A DNA stretch of 64,000 nucleotides, taken from positions 1 through 64,000 of the forward strand of contig NZ_JAIZ01000061.1 of the NCBI RefSeq assembly GCF_000710465.2, given 5' to 3'. The notes under the pieces were generated by a model that was not told the DNA's origin, did no database searches, and saw only the letters and a list, made by a program, of their open reading frames with translations. The stretch comes from Kitasatospora sp. MBT63. GTDB lineage: Bacteria > Actinomycetota > Actinomycetes > Streptomycetales > Streptomycetaceae. Numbering within the stretch: the stretch's first letter is position 1; each line of letters begins with the position of its first letter. Shown here one piece after another: positions 35,364 through 43,567 of this stretch. A program made the translations under genes and the position numbers.

Positions 35364-36571
35364 CCCCCAACGGCCCGTGGGCCCAGGCCTGGCAGCTCGC
35401 CGCGCAGCAGGCCGCCGCCCACCAGCACACCTTCCTTCAGGCAAGCGCGATCCACCTCGCGGGCGGAGTCGGCGACCTGAACCTGGCCGCCGGGAGGGCC
35501 ACCGGGCTCGTCACCGCCCACCAGGACGAGCCGGCCCGCGCCCAGCTGGACCTCGTGCCGTTCACCGCCGACGAGCAGGCCACGCTCGCCGCCGCCCTCG
35601 CGGCCGGCCCGCACCGGGAACTGCTGCTCGCCGGGCACCTCCCGGCAGCGCTCACCGACTCCGACCACACCGGCGGCATCAACATCGCCCCCGACCCCGG
35701 GCACTTCACCTGGGACTGCTCCTGCGGCCAGGCACCCTGCCGGCACACCGCCGCCCTCGCCCACGCCGTCACCGACCGCCTCGACGCCGACTCCGCTCTC
35801 CTCCTTCTCCTACGGGGGCTTGGCGAGCACCGCCTCACCCAGCTCCTCCACGACCACGCCCCCGGCGCCCGCCCCAAGCGCCAACACCAGTACGCCGCGC
35901 TCGTCCCCGCCCACCAGGCCTTCCAGGCCCGGCCGGCCGCGCTGCCCACCCCTGCGGCATCCGAACCCCTCCAGGAGCCGAACGCCGTCACGTTCGCCGA
36001 CGCGCCGCTGCCCGCACCGCCCGAACCCGCCCCCGCGCTCGCCCAGCTGCGCCACCTCGCCGCCCTCGCGGCCGACGAGGCCCGGTACCTCCTCGCGGGC
36101 CGCGGCACGCCGGACAGCGACCCGGTCAGCGACGCCGTCCGCATCGCCGCCGCCCTGCCCGCCGCCGGAAAGGTACCCGACCTCGCGCACCACCTCGGCC
36201 TGGAACCCGACGAACTACGCCTGCTTCTGGCCGCCCACGTAGCGGGCGGCGCGGCCGGAGTACGGGCCGCCCGGACGGACTTCCCCGCCGACCCGGCCCT
36301 GCTGGAGCGAGCACAGCGGGCCATCGCCCCGCTCCGGCCCGCCAGTCGGGCACCCCTGTCGGCCGAGGGCAACCGGATCACCGACACGCTCGTCGGCGTC
36401 CAGGTCCGCGTCGACCCCGACGGGAACTGGCACCCGTTCACGGCGGCCGACGGCGACTGGAGGCTCGCCGGGCCGGCGGCCCAGGACGCCGCGGGCGCGT
36501 ACCGCGACGCTCTCGCATCCCGCCGCATCCGCACGAAAGTGCTCTCCCAGGACCGAGGTCGGCATGCCTGA
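35360..36571 (+). CDS. SWIM zinc-finger protein, partner of the SNF2 ATPase
   Basis: A 403-residue protein. The CSCGQAPCRHTAALAHAV segment near residue 120 is a SWIM zinc finger (CxC...CxH). The second half is Ala-rich and helical with no recognised domain. Bacterial SWIM proteins are typically encoded beside SNF2 helicases and are thought to guide them to DNA or protein; here the two genes overlap by an ATGA, which strongly supports a shared complex. Confidence 0.85.
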   Translation: MTPNGPWAQAWQLAAQQAAAHQHTFLQASAIHLAGGVGDLNLAAGRATGLVTAHQDEPARAQLDLVPFTADEQATLAAALAAGPHRELLLAGHLPAALTDSDHTGGINIAPDPGHFTWDCSCGQAPCRHTAALAHAVTDRLDADSALLLLLRGLGEHRLTQLLHDHAPGARPKRQHQYAALVPAHQAFQARPAALPTPAASEPLQEPNAVTFADAPLPAPPEPAPALAQLRHLAALAADEARYLLAGRGTPDSDPVSDAVRIAAALPAAGKVPDLAHHLGLEPDELRLLLAAHVAGGAAGVRAARTDFPADPALLERAQRAIAPLRPASRAPLSAEGNRITDTLVGVQVRVDPDGNWHPFTAADGDWRLAGPAAQDAAGAYRDALASRRIRTKVLSQDRGRHA

Positions 36572-36604
36572 GCTGACGGCCGTCCAGGTTCCGGCGGCAT
36601 CCGC

Positions 36605-37924
36605 ATGAGCGGGTCGGTGCCGGTGAGCGGCACCTCGCAGAGGAACACGGACCTCGAGAGGATCGTGCGGGACGAACTCAAATGGTCGATGTCGGGTTTC
36701 GCCAAGCGGGTTCGCGAGCGCTGCGCGGCCACCGGCCAGCCCCGGTCCGTGAGCACCAGCACGGTGTCGCGATGGTGCGCGGGGGCGCACCCGGGGCCGG
36801 ATCTGGCGGCCGCGGCGTGCTACGTCCTCACCCAGGCGTGCAAGCGCCCAGTGACACCCGAGCACCTGAGGTGGCCCCCCGAGGATGTGAGGGTCGCCGA
36901 GCAGGCGCTCCAGTACGGCGACCTGACCCACGCGGTGCGGATGCTGAGCCGACTGTGGCAGATGGACGCCGTCCCCGGAAGCGCGTCGGTACGAGCGATG
37001 CCGTTCGCCGCGACGCCCCCTGCGCTGGAGGCGCTGGTCATGCTGCCCGACCCCGAGATCGCAGGGTCCGGGCAGCGCCGGGTGACCGTGGCGGACATCG
37101 AGTTGCTGGACGCGCACACCGACCTGTACGGCAGGACGGACGCCCGGCACGGCGGCGGGCGGTTCCGCTCCGTGTTCGCCGGCTTCCTGGCCGCCCACGC
37201 TGTTCCGCTGCTCGAAGGCGGGTACAGCACCGGGCGCGGGCGGCGACTGCTCGGCAGCGTCGCCGACGCGGTGCTCGCGCTGGCGAGCATGGCCTACGAC
37301 GACCAACTCCCGGGCCTGGCGCAGCGGTACGACGTGCAGGCGATGCGGCTGGCGCAGGCGATCGGTGATCGCGGCCGGCTGGCGCGCGGCTGCATCCACC
37401 AGGCACGGCTGGCGGCGGTGCGGGGGGACGGCCGGGAGGTGCTGACCCACGCCCGCAGCGCGGTGGTCGCGGCCACCGGCTCTCCCGCGCTGGTGCGGGC
37501 GTATGTCGCGGTGACGGAGGCAAGGGCCTGGGCCTACAACGGGGACGCCGGCCAGTGCCGGGCGGCGGTGGAGCGGGCGCGGGCGGCGTTCAACCGGGCC
37601 GGGAGCGGGTCGGACCCGCGGTGGCTGGCGTGGCTGGACCGCCCGGAGCTGGAGGGCCAGGCCGCGTGGGCGCTGGCGATGGCCGGGCTGGTCAAGGAGG
37701 GCAGGCAGGCGCTGAAGGTGGCGATGGGCCTGTCGCCGGAGCGCACGCGCGACAGCGTGGAGCTGCTGATCACCGGTGCCGAGCTGGCCCGGCTGCGCGG
37801 GGACCGGGCGGAGCGCGAGGAGTTGCTGGCGAGGGCGAAGACGACGGCGCAGCACCTCAAGAGCCGCCGGCTGGCGCGGCGCCTGGCCGACGCCGCCGCG
37901 GGCGGCCCGCTCCACGACTTCTGA
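36605..37924 (+). CDS. HTH/TPR transcriptional regulator
   Basis: A 439-residue protein, third of this type in the window. The N-terminal region (LKWSMSGFAKRVRERCAATG, then STSTVSRWCAGAHPG) is a helix-turn-helix; TPR-like helices follow to the end. The start codon is 33 bases after the SWIM gene, so it may be co-transcribed with the SNF2/SWIM pair. It is also the nearest regulator to the peptide biosynthetic locus, with which it converges, and is a candidate for its control. Only 43 bases lie between the converging stops. Confidence 0.82.
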   Translation: MSGSVPVSGTSQRNTDLERIVRDELKWSMSGFAKRVRERCAATGQPRSVSTSTVSRWCAGAHPGPDLAAAACYVLTQACKRPVTPEHLRWPPEDVRVAEQALQYGDLTHAVRMLSRLWQMDAVPGSASVRAMPFAATPPALEALVMLPDPEIAGSGQRRVTVADIELLDAHTDLYGRTDARHGGGRFRSVFAGFLAAHAVPLLEGGYSTGRGRRLLGSVADAVLALASMAYDDQLPGLAQRYDVQAMRLAQAIGDRGRLARGCIHQARLAAVRGDGREVLTHARSAVVAATGSPALVRAYVAVTEARAWAYNGDAGQCRAAVERARAAFNRAGSGSDPRWLAWLDRPELEGQAAWALAMAGLVKEGRQALKVAMGLSPERTRDSVELLITGAELARLRGDRAEREELLARAKTTAQHLKSRRLARRLADAAAGGPLHDF

Positions 37925-37967
37925 CCCCGGGCCGACCGGGCCGGGCTGCCGGTGGTCAGGGAGCCGA

Positions 37968-38558
37968 TCAGGCCGCGGTGGAGCCGAGCCAGCTGAGCCT
38001 GGAGCGGACGTCGATCGCCGCACGGGGCCGGGCCGCCTCGCCGGGGACCGGGGTGCCGACGTACAGGTAGCCGAGCAGCTGCTCGTCGTCTCCGATGCCG
38101 AGGTGCTTGCGAACCTGCGGCGCCTCCGGGCAGGGGCCGCCGAACCAGACTCCGCCCCAGCCGCGCGCGTCCAGGAGCAGCAACAGGGTGATGGCCATCG
38201 CGGACGTCGCTGCCAGCTGCTCCCAGCGCGGGACGGTCGGGTGGTCGCGGGGCTGGAAGACGAGGCCGAGCATCAGCGGTGCGCGCAGGTGCTTGGCGGC
38301 GATCCGCTCGGCCAGGTCGGCGGTGGGCGCGGCCTCGGCGGCGGCTTCGCCGAGCCGGGCCCGGGCGTCGCCACAGATCGCGATCACGCGCCAGGGACGC
38401 AGCTGCCCGTGGTCGGGCGCAGTGGCCGCAGCCGCCAGCAGGTCGAGGAGTTCGGCCTCGCCAGGGGCAGGCTCGGTGAGGCGGATGGTGCTGCGCCGGG
38501 CGCGGATCGCCGCCTCGGTGCCGACCGCGGCGGGCCGGGAGTCGGAGGTGGAGGTCAC
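37968..38558 (-). CDS. Nitroreductase-family protein
   Basis: A 196-residue protein with the nitroreductase pattern: AIRARRSTIRLTEPAP at the N-terminus, LLAAAATAPDHGQLRPWRVI for the FMN-binding part, and GWGGVWFGGP with LGYLYVGTP towards the end. Members are FMN-dependent, often dimeric, reductases or oxidases; in peptide pathways they can dehydrogenate azolines. It starts at GTG overlapping the antiporter stop by four bases and is the last gene of the minus-strand run from the peptide gene. Confidence 0.82.
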   Translation of the reverse strand: MTSTSDSRPAAVGTEAAIRARRSTIRLTEPAPGEAELLDLLAAAATAPDHGQLRPWRVIAICGDARARLGEAAAEAAPTADLAERIAAKHLRAPLMLGLVFQPRDHPTVPRWEQLAATSAMAITLLLLLDARGWGGVWFGGPCPEAPQVRKHLGIGDDEQLLGYLYVGTPVPGEAARPRAAIDVRSRLSWLGSTAA

Positions 38559-39835
38559 CGGGCTGCTCCCGGGGTGCCGGTCTGCGCAGGGGCCGGCACC
38601 TCGGCGGGACCCGGGGTCGTCAGGTCGGGGGCGCCCCGGGTGAGGCGGTCGAGCAGGGGCGCAGTGGCGGCGGTGGTCACGACCGCCATGAGAACCATGA
38701 TCGTGAACAGGCCGGTGGAGATGACGCCGAGCTGGAGGCCGATGCCTAGGACGACGATCTCGGTGATCCCGCGGCAGTTCATCAGGGTGCCCATCAGCGC
38801 CGACCACCGCCAGTCGCAGCCGGCCAGCCGGGCCGCCCCGGCGGCCCCGATCCACTTGCCCGCCACGGCGACGGCCAGGACCAGAGCGGCCCAGCCCCAC
38901 TGGCCGGCCGGGAGGTGGGCGAGGTCGGTGTGCAGGCCGAGGTCGACGAAGAACAGCGGGAGCAGCACCGGGACGAAGACCGCCTGGAGGCGGGCGGCGG
39001 TGCGCTCGACGGCCGGCAGGCCGCGCGGCACCGTCGCGCCGAACAGGAACGCTCCGAAGGCGGGGTGGACGCCGATCCGGTCGGTGGCGCACGCGGCCAG
39101 GAGCAGCCCGGCGACCAGCAGCACCGTCACCAGGTCATCCGAGCTGCGGGCGACGCGCTCCAGCATCCACTTCAGCACCGGGCGGGCCAGGGCCAGGGCT
39201 GCGGTGAGGGCAGCGGTGAACGCGAGGGCGGTGAGTGCATCCAGCGGGGAGCCGGCGGTGGCCAGGGCGGTGACGGCGATGAGCAGGCACCAGGCGAGCG
39301 CGTCGTCGGTGGCCGCGCACGCGAGGGCGAAAGCGCCCAGGCGCGTGGTGGCCAGGCCCCGGTCGGTGAGGATCCGGGCGAGGACGGGGAACGCGGTGAC
39401 GGACAGCGCGGTGGCGACGAACAGGACGAACGGCAGCCGCTGCACGCCGGGCGGGGCCAGGGCCGGGTACATCACGACGGCGAGCCCGGCACCGAGGCCG
39501 AGCGGCAGCAGGATGCTCCCGGCGGCGACGGAGGCCACGGCGCGGCGGGTGGTCCGCAAGGAGCGGAAGTCGAGTTCCAGGCCGACGAGGAAGAGGAACG
39601 CGAGCAGGGCGATGTTGCCGAGCACCGAGGTGTAGGGCAGGACGGTGGCCGGCAGCAGGGCGTGCTGGACACCGGGGGCGACCCAGCCGAGCAGGGAGGG
39701 GCCGAGGAGTATACCGACGGCCATCTCGCCGATGACGGGCGGCTGGCCGAGGCGGCGGGCGGCCCAGCCGCCGGCCTGGCAGGCCAGCACCACGGCCGGG
39801 ACGGCGAGGAGGACGAGCGAGAGCGGAGTGGACAA
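38555..39835 (-). CDS. CPA2-type cation:proton antiporter
   Basis: A 426-residue integral membrane protein with about a dozen hydrophobic segments. Landmarks are LGQPPVIGEMAVGILLGPSL, FLFLVGLELD, and ATDDALAWCLLI, matching Na+/H+ or K+/H+ antiporters of the KefB/NapA type; the ATDD element is the family ND/DD site. It starts at TTG with GGAGA seven bases upstream. It sits at the end of the biosynthetic run and could serve ion balance, product export or resistance. Confidence 0.85.
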   Translation of the reverse strand: MSTPLSLVLLAVPAVVLACQAGGWAARRLGQPPVIGEMAVGILLGPSLLGWVAPGVQHALLPATVLPYTSVLGNIALLAFLFLVGLELDFRSLRTTRRAVASVAAGSILLPLGLGAGLAVVMYPALAPPGVQRLPFVLFVATALSVTAFPVLARILTDRGLATTRLGAFALACAATDDALAWCLLIAVTALATAGSPLDALTALAFTAALTAALALARPVLKWMLERVARSSDDLVTVLLVAGLLLAACATDRIGVHPAFGAFLFGATVPRGLPAVERTAARLQAVFVPVLLPLFFVDLGLHTDLAHLPAGQWGWAALVLAVAVAGKWIGAAGAARLAGCDWRWSALMGTLMNCRGITEIVVLGIGLQLGVISTGLFTIMVLMAVVTTAATAPLLDRLTRGAPDLTTPGPAEVPAPAQTGTPGAAR

Positions 39836-39952
39836 CAGGGTCTCCGGGCGAAGGGCCGGCCTGGAGTGCGGGCTCCGAGAGCGGCCGGGCAGGGATCGAC
39901 ATGCAGGGCGGGCAGCTGCTCGACGGCAGCGGCGTCGAGGCCGGGCGTTCGG

Positions 39953-41056
39953 TCAGGCCGTGGGGAACAGGGCCTGGTAGAGCGGGTCAGCCCGGAAGGG
40001 GCCGCCGTGGTGGGGGGAGGTCAGCGAGGCGTGGTGCTCCTGGCCGCCGGTGGTGCGCAGCGTGGCGGAGAGGTGGTAGTCCGGGTGGATGCCGTCGTCG
40101 CTGAGTGCTGTTTCGATGGTGAGTTCCAGGACGTCTCCGGGTGCGACCGGCACGGGCTGGTCGAAGAGCGGGAAGTAGATGCTGGCCCAGTTGGTCTTCA
40201 TGCGCAGCGCGTCGAGCGGTTCCTCGTCGGGCAGGCACCAGAGGTTGAGCCAGGTGAGCACGCCGTCGACGTGGCCGGCCCGGGTGATGGCCAGGCGGGT
40301 GGTCGTGCGCTGCTGCGTGCGCAGGTCGCCGTTGAAGTCGAGCACTTCGACGGGCCGGCCCTCGCAGAGGAGGGCGTCGGTGTTGGGGTTCTCGATGCGC
40401 AGCCGGATGTCGAAGGGGCTGCCGTGCCAGTCGAAGATGTGCTGCAGGTACGGCAGGGCCTCCTCGGCGAACGCGACGGGCTGGCCGGGCAGTAGGCCGG
40501 GGAGGTGGACGGGGGCGGCGAGGGTCACCGCGCGGTGCGGCACCACCAGGCCCCCGGGCGCCAGGTGGCGGTCGCGGGCGTCGGTCAGGACGGCTGCCGC
40601 GCCTTCGGCGCCGGCCAGCGAGCCGATGATCTCCGCCACGCAGATGTCGGCCCTGGGTGCGAACTGGAGGGCGGTCGACTCGCCGTGCAGCAGCGTGATC
40701 ATGTCGCGCTCGTCGAGGGTCTCCAGGGTGCCGGCGGCCGTGTGGAAGGCGTCCGCGATGACCTCGACGGCCACCGCGGTGCGGGCTCCGGCCTGCACGC
40801 TCTCGCGGGCCCACAGGAGGTCCTCGCCGGTGCCGATGTCCAGGACGCGCCGGCCCGGGGCGAGCTTGGCCAGCGCCGCGAGGAAGCGCTGGTTGCGCTC
40901 GTGGTCGGTGGTCATGGTCGAGTAGAGGAACCCGTCGTAGATGGGGTACTCGCCGACCGTCGGCCACAGGGCCGCCCTGCCTTCCCGCCCGGGCTCCGGG
41001 TCCACCTCCACGAGCACGGTGTGTCCGTGTACCTCAAGCTCTCGGGTCTTGTGCAT
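39953..41056 (-). CDS. Protein-arginine-methyltransferase-like enzyme
   Basis: A 367-residue class-I PRMT-like enzyme. The entry helix YPIYDGFLYSTMTTDHERNQ, SAM loop VLDIGTGEDLLWA, the two-glutamate loop AEIIGSLAGAEG (two Glu nine apart), and TNWASIYF in the place of the Thr-His-Trp loop are all visible. Known members methylate arginine guanidine nitrogens on proteins; the bacterial relative SznE methylates free arginine in streptozotocin synthesis. Context beside other arginine enzymes and an Arg-repeat peptide suggests methylation of the peptide or of free Arg. AAAGG precedes the ATG. Confidence 0.85.
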   Translation of the reverse strand: MHKTRELEVHGHTVLVEVDPEPGREGRAALWPTVGEYPIYDGFLYSTMTTDHERNQRFLAALAKLAPGRRVLDIGTGEDLLWARESVQAGARTAVAVEVIADAFHTAAGTLETLDERDMITLLHGESTALQFAPRADICVAEIIGSLAGAEGAAAVLTDARDRHLAPGGLVVPHRAVTLAAPVHLPGLLPGQPVAFAEEALPYLQHIFDWHGSPFDIRLRIENPNTDALLCEGRPVEVLDFNGDLRTQQRTTTRLAITRAGHVDGVLTWLNLWCLPDEEPLDALRMKTNWASIYFPLFDQPVPVAPGDVLELTIETALSDDGIHPDYHLSATLRTTGGQEHHASLTSPHHGGPFRADPLYQALFPTA

Positions 41057-41102
41057 GGTCAGCCTTTCGCGGGTGTTCGGACGGTCGGGCGGGGTCTGCG
41101 CT

Positions 41103-41160
41103 CGGTGCTCGGCCGCCGGTCGCCGCAGTTTCGGCGGCCGGAAGCGGTGCTCGGCCGCCG
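41103..41160 (-). repeat. Intercistronic hairpin and 16-base direct repeat
   Basis: Between the pentein and methyltransferase genes, CGGCCGCCG (41110-41118) pairs with CGGCGGCCG (41132-41140). The 16-base sequence CGGTGCTCGGCCGCCG occurs twice, at 41103-41118 and 41145-41160. The spacer is 168 bases, long for this operon, and may act as an attenuator or RNA-processing site. Confidence 0.55.
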
Positions 41161-41224
41161 AGCGGGCGCGGCGGCTCGGCCCGGCGGCCGTGCTTGCCGG
41201 GCTCGGGTGGTGCGCGGTCGGGGG

Positions 41225-42097
41225 TCAGGTGCGCAGCAGGGGCAGGGTGGTGCAGCGCAGGGAGCCGGGGATGCGGGTGACCTCGGAGTAGTCGACGGCC
41301 AGGACCTCGAGTCCGAGGGCGGTCAGGGCGGCGGCGATGCGGTCGCTGCCGGCGGCGACGACGACCGTCATGGGGCCGATGGCCAGGACGTTGACCTGGA
41401 CGGCGCGGGCCTCGGCGTCGGTGACGGGGACGAGGTGGTCGAAGTGGGCGTCGAACCAGCGGTTCTGGTCGGCGGTGAAGACCTCGCGGTGGATCAGGGC
41501 GGTGCCGGGCGCGACCACGGCGAGGTGGTCGTCGAGGTGCACGATCCCCTTGACCGCGAAGGGCACCGGGACGACTTCGCGGCCGATGCCGTGCCGGGCA
41601 AGGGCGTCCTGGAGGGCGGCCGCGCCGTCGGGGCTGGTCTCCTCGCTGAGGCCGACGAGGACCCGGGTGGTGTCGGGGAGCAGGACGTCGCCGCCCTCGA
41701 TCGTGCCGCGCGCGAGGTCGACGGGCTGGACGCCGAGGGCGGGGTCGGCGAGGGCGTCGGCCTCGGGCAGGCGGTGCTCGGAGTTGAGGCGGGCGCGGAT
41801 GAGGAGGTGGTCGACGGCGAAGGCGATGTCGCGGGGGTAGTGCTGCACGGAGCAGCCCGGAGCGTCGGGGAGCAGGACCACGTCGGTGCCACGGTCGCGG
41901 AGCAGGGCGATCAGCCGGTCCTGCTGTGCGCGGACGGCGCCCGGGTCGTAGGTGCCCCAGGTGCTGGTGGCCTGCTGGCGGGCGAGGACCGGGTGGACGC
42001 CGGGGCCGTCCAGGGGGCGGGTGAAGTCTCCTGCGTGGCGCATGGCCACCCGCTCGAGGGTGCCGTACTCGGTGGCGACACGGACAGCGTGGTCCAC
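41225..42097 (-). CDS. DDAH/arginine-deiminase-like pentein hydrolase
   Basis: A 290-residue guanidino-modifying enzyme. Motifs in order are YPRDIAF (acidic substrate-binding), GTIEGGDVLL, KGIVHLDDHLAVVAPG (catalytic His), and the C-terminal GSLRCTTLPLL with the nucleophilic Cys, as in dimethylarginine dimethylaminohydrolase and arginine deiminase. It would convert an arginine or methylarginine guanidine to citrulline plus an amine. It starts at GTG, GGAGG five bases upstream. Placed directly before the methyltransferase gene, it fits an arginine-modification route. Confidence 0.85.
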   Translation of the reverse strand: MDHAVRVATEYGTLERVAMRHAGDFTRPLDGPGVHPVLARQQATSTWGTYDPGAVRAQQDRLIALLRDRGTDVVLLPDAPGCSVQHYPRDIAFAVDHLLIRARLNSEHRLPEADALADPALGVQPVDLARGTIEGGDVLLPDTTRVLVGLSEETSPDGAAALQDALARHGIGREVVPVPFAVKGIVHLDDHLAVVAPGTALIHREVFTADQNRWFDAHFDHLVPVTDAEARAVQVNVLAIGPMTVVVAAGSDRIAAALTALGLEVLAVDYSEVTRIPGSLRCTTLPLLRT

Positions 42098-42168
42098 GGG
42101 TCCTCCAGGGATCGGTGCGGGCGCGGTGGTGTGCGGGGTGGAGGCGGTCCCGGCACGGCCCGGTGGGT

Positions 42169-42208
42169 CTGCGGGGGCGGGCGCTGTCAGGCGCGCCCGC
42201 CCCCGCAG
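42169..42208 (-). terminator. Perfect 16-bp hairpin between GFA and pentein genes
   Basis: CTGCGGGGGCGGGCGC (42169-42184) and GCGCCCGCCCCCGCAG (42193-42208) pair fully around an eight-base loop. It sits eleven bases after the GFA gene stop. With no U-tract it may be a partial terminator or an mRNA 3'-end stabiliser rather than a full stop. Confidence 0.65.
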
Positions 42209-42218
42209 GGCCCGTGGG

Positions 42219-42704
42219 TCAGCCGGCCGCGCCGGGCTGGGCGCACTGGGCGAGCCAGGGCGCGGCCTCGGCGACCCGGTTGAGGTTCGTGGGAACCAGG
42301 GCCGGGTCGGTGCCGTAGTCGTCCAGGGCGGTGGCGAGGAAGCCGATCATCGTGTCGTCGCCGTAGTCGCGGGCGGCGAGGTGGGTTCCGCACCTGCCGC
42401 AGAATCCTCGGGCCGTCTTGCCGGGGTAGGTGTCGAACCAGGTCGGCTCACCGCCCTCGCCGGTCCACTCCAGCCCGTCCGCCCGGAACCCGACCCACCA
42501 CTGGAACGGCGCGCCGGAGCGCTTGGCGCAGTGGGCGCAGTTGCACACGTGCGGGTCGTCCACCGGCCCGGTGACGGTGAAGCGGATCCAATCGCACAGG
42601 CAGCCGCCGGAGCGGACCTTGAGGTCGGGGCCGGTTGCGGCAGCGACGATGGCAGTGGCAGTGGCAGTGGCGGTGGCGGTGGCGGTGACGACGGCGTCGG
42701 ACAC
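42219..42704 (-). CDS. GFA / CENP-V-type zinc-binding protein
   Basis: A 161-residue protein with the zinc ligands of the GFA family: GGCLCDWIRF, HVCNCAHCAKRSG and FCGRCGTHLA. The founding member binds formaldehyde-glutathione, though direct enzyme activity is disputed. A role in handling formaldehyde released by oxidative demethylation of methylated arginine would fit this operon but is inference. The N-terminus has a run of alternating Thr-Ala (about residues 8-16) produced by a 6-base tandem repeat. GTG start overlaps the preceding stop by one base. Confidence 0.8.
   Translation of the reverse strand: MSDAVVTATATATATATAIVAAATGPDLKVRSGGCLCDWIRFTVTGPVDDPHVCNCAHCAKRSGAPFQWWVGFRADGLEWTGEGGEPTWFDTYPGKTARGFCGRCGTHLAARDYGDDTMIGFLATALDDYGTDPALVPTNLNRVAEAAPWLAQCAQPGAAG
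42651..42686. repeat. Six-base tandem repeat inside the GFA gene
   Basis: Three copies of GGCAGT (42651-42668) are followed by three of GGCGGT (42669-42686) on the plus strand. They encode an alternating Thr-Ala tract at the protein N-terminus. Six-base units keep the frame, so copy-number changes would alter only linker length. Confidence 0.75.
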
Positions 42705-43567
42705 TAGTTCAGTTCCCTTGCACGGTAGGCCAGTTGGGTCCACCAGTGTGCCATCGCGCAGAAGATCTGGAGGAAGCCCTCCAGGGCCTGCGGCAGGTCG
42801 AGGTGGAAGAGGTCACTCTGACGGACGAACCGGGCCAGGCCCTCGATGTGGGCCTCCTCCACGCTCATGCCGCCGACCTGCGCGGCCTCGTGGCCCTCGT
42901 CGAGGTGGAGCCGGTAGTAGTAGTCCAGGTTCTTCAGCTGCGCGCCGCTGGACTGGATGGTCAGCTCGCCGTACCGGTCGGTGATGGCGCGCAGGATCTC
43001 CGTCTCGGCGACGGCGACGCCCTCGGTGGCGTAGTAGCCGCCGGCGATGAGGCCGGTCATGTGGCTGTTCACCAGGACCTGGTGCTGGAGGACCAGCTTG
43101 GCGGTCTCGTCGGCAGGGACGTGGCCGTTAACGAGCAGGCCGAGGTCGGCGAGCAGCGCGCGGGTGTAGAGGATGTAGTGGGCGGGGACCTTGCCGGGCT
43201 CGCCGCCCTCCTCCAGGAAGTTGCGGTCGAACTCGTGCCCCAGCGCCGGGCAGGAGCCGTAGACCTGGCTGGCCGCCAAGCGCAAGAACTGCGCGTTGTG
43301 CCGGGCGAAGACCGCCAGCTCCGCGATGTACATGCGGGCCTGCGCCGCGGTGAGGGTCGCGGGGTCGACCAGGGAGCGGATCTGCCGGTAGACCGCGTCG
43401 ATCATGGGCCTGAGGTGCTTGTCGACGAGGTCGTCGCCGCTGTCGCGGGTGCCCTGGAGGGTGGCGTGGATGTAGCCGCGGGTCTCCGGGTTCGCGGCCA
43501 GGTACACCTCGACGAGGCTGGTACCGCGCAGGCTGTCGAGCGTGGGCGCGGTGGCGGTGGTGGTCAC
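42704..43567 (-). CDS. Haem-oxygenase-like di-iron oxygenase (HDO)
   Basis: A 287-residue helical protein. The Glu/His pair in AELAVFARHNAQFLRL and the YYYRLHLDEGHEAAQ helix with LH..DEGH match the ligand pattern of HDO-type di-iron oxygenases. Well-studied relatives include the central domain of SznF (N-oxygenation of methylarginine) and other N-oxygenases or desaturases. The GTG start overlaps the JmjC gene stop by four bases, so the two enzymes are made together. In this setting arginine N-oxygenation is a reasonable guess. Confidence 0.8.
   Translation of the reverse strand: MTTTATAPTLDSLRGTSLVEVYLAANPETRGYIHATLQGTRDSGDDLVDKHLRPMIDAVYRQIRSLVDPATLTAAQARMYIAELAVFARHNAQFLRLAASQVYGSCPALGHEFDRNFLEEGGEPGKVPAHYILYTRALLADLGLLVNGHVPADETAKLVLQHQVLVNSHMTGLIAGGYYATEGVAVAETEILRAITDRYGELTIQSSGAQLKNLDYYYRLHLDEGHEAAQVGGMSVEEAHIEGLARFVRQSDLFHLDLPQALEGFLQIFCAMAHWWTQLAYRARELN

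Noticed and set aside
32589-35444. A 951-codon minus-strand frame
   Set aside because: Antisense shadow of the SNF2 ATPase motifs.
39836-39952. A gene in the gap between methyltransferase and antiporter
   Set aside because: Only 117 bases with no frame or hairpin of note.
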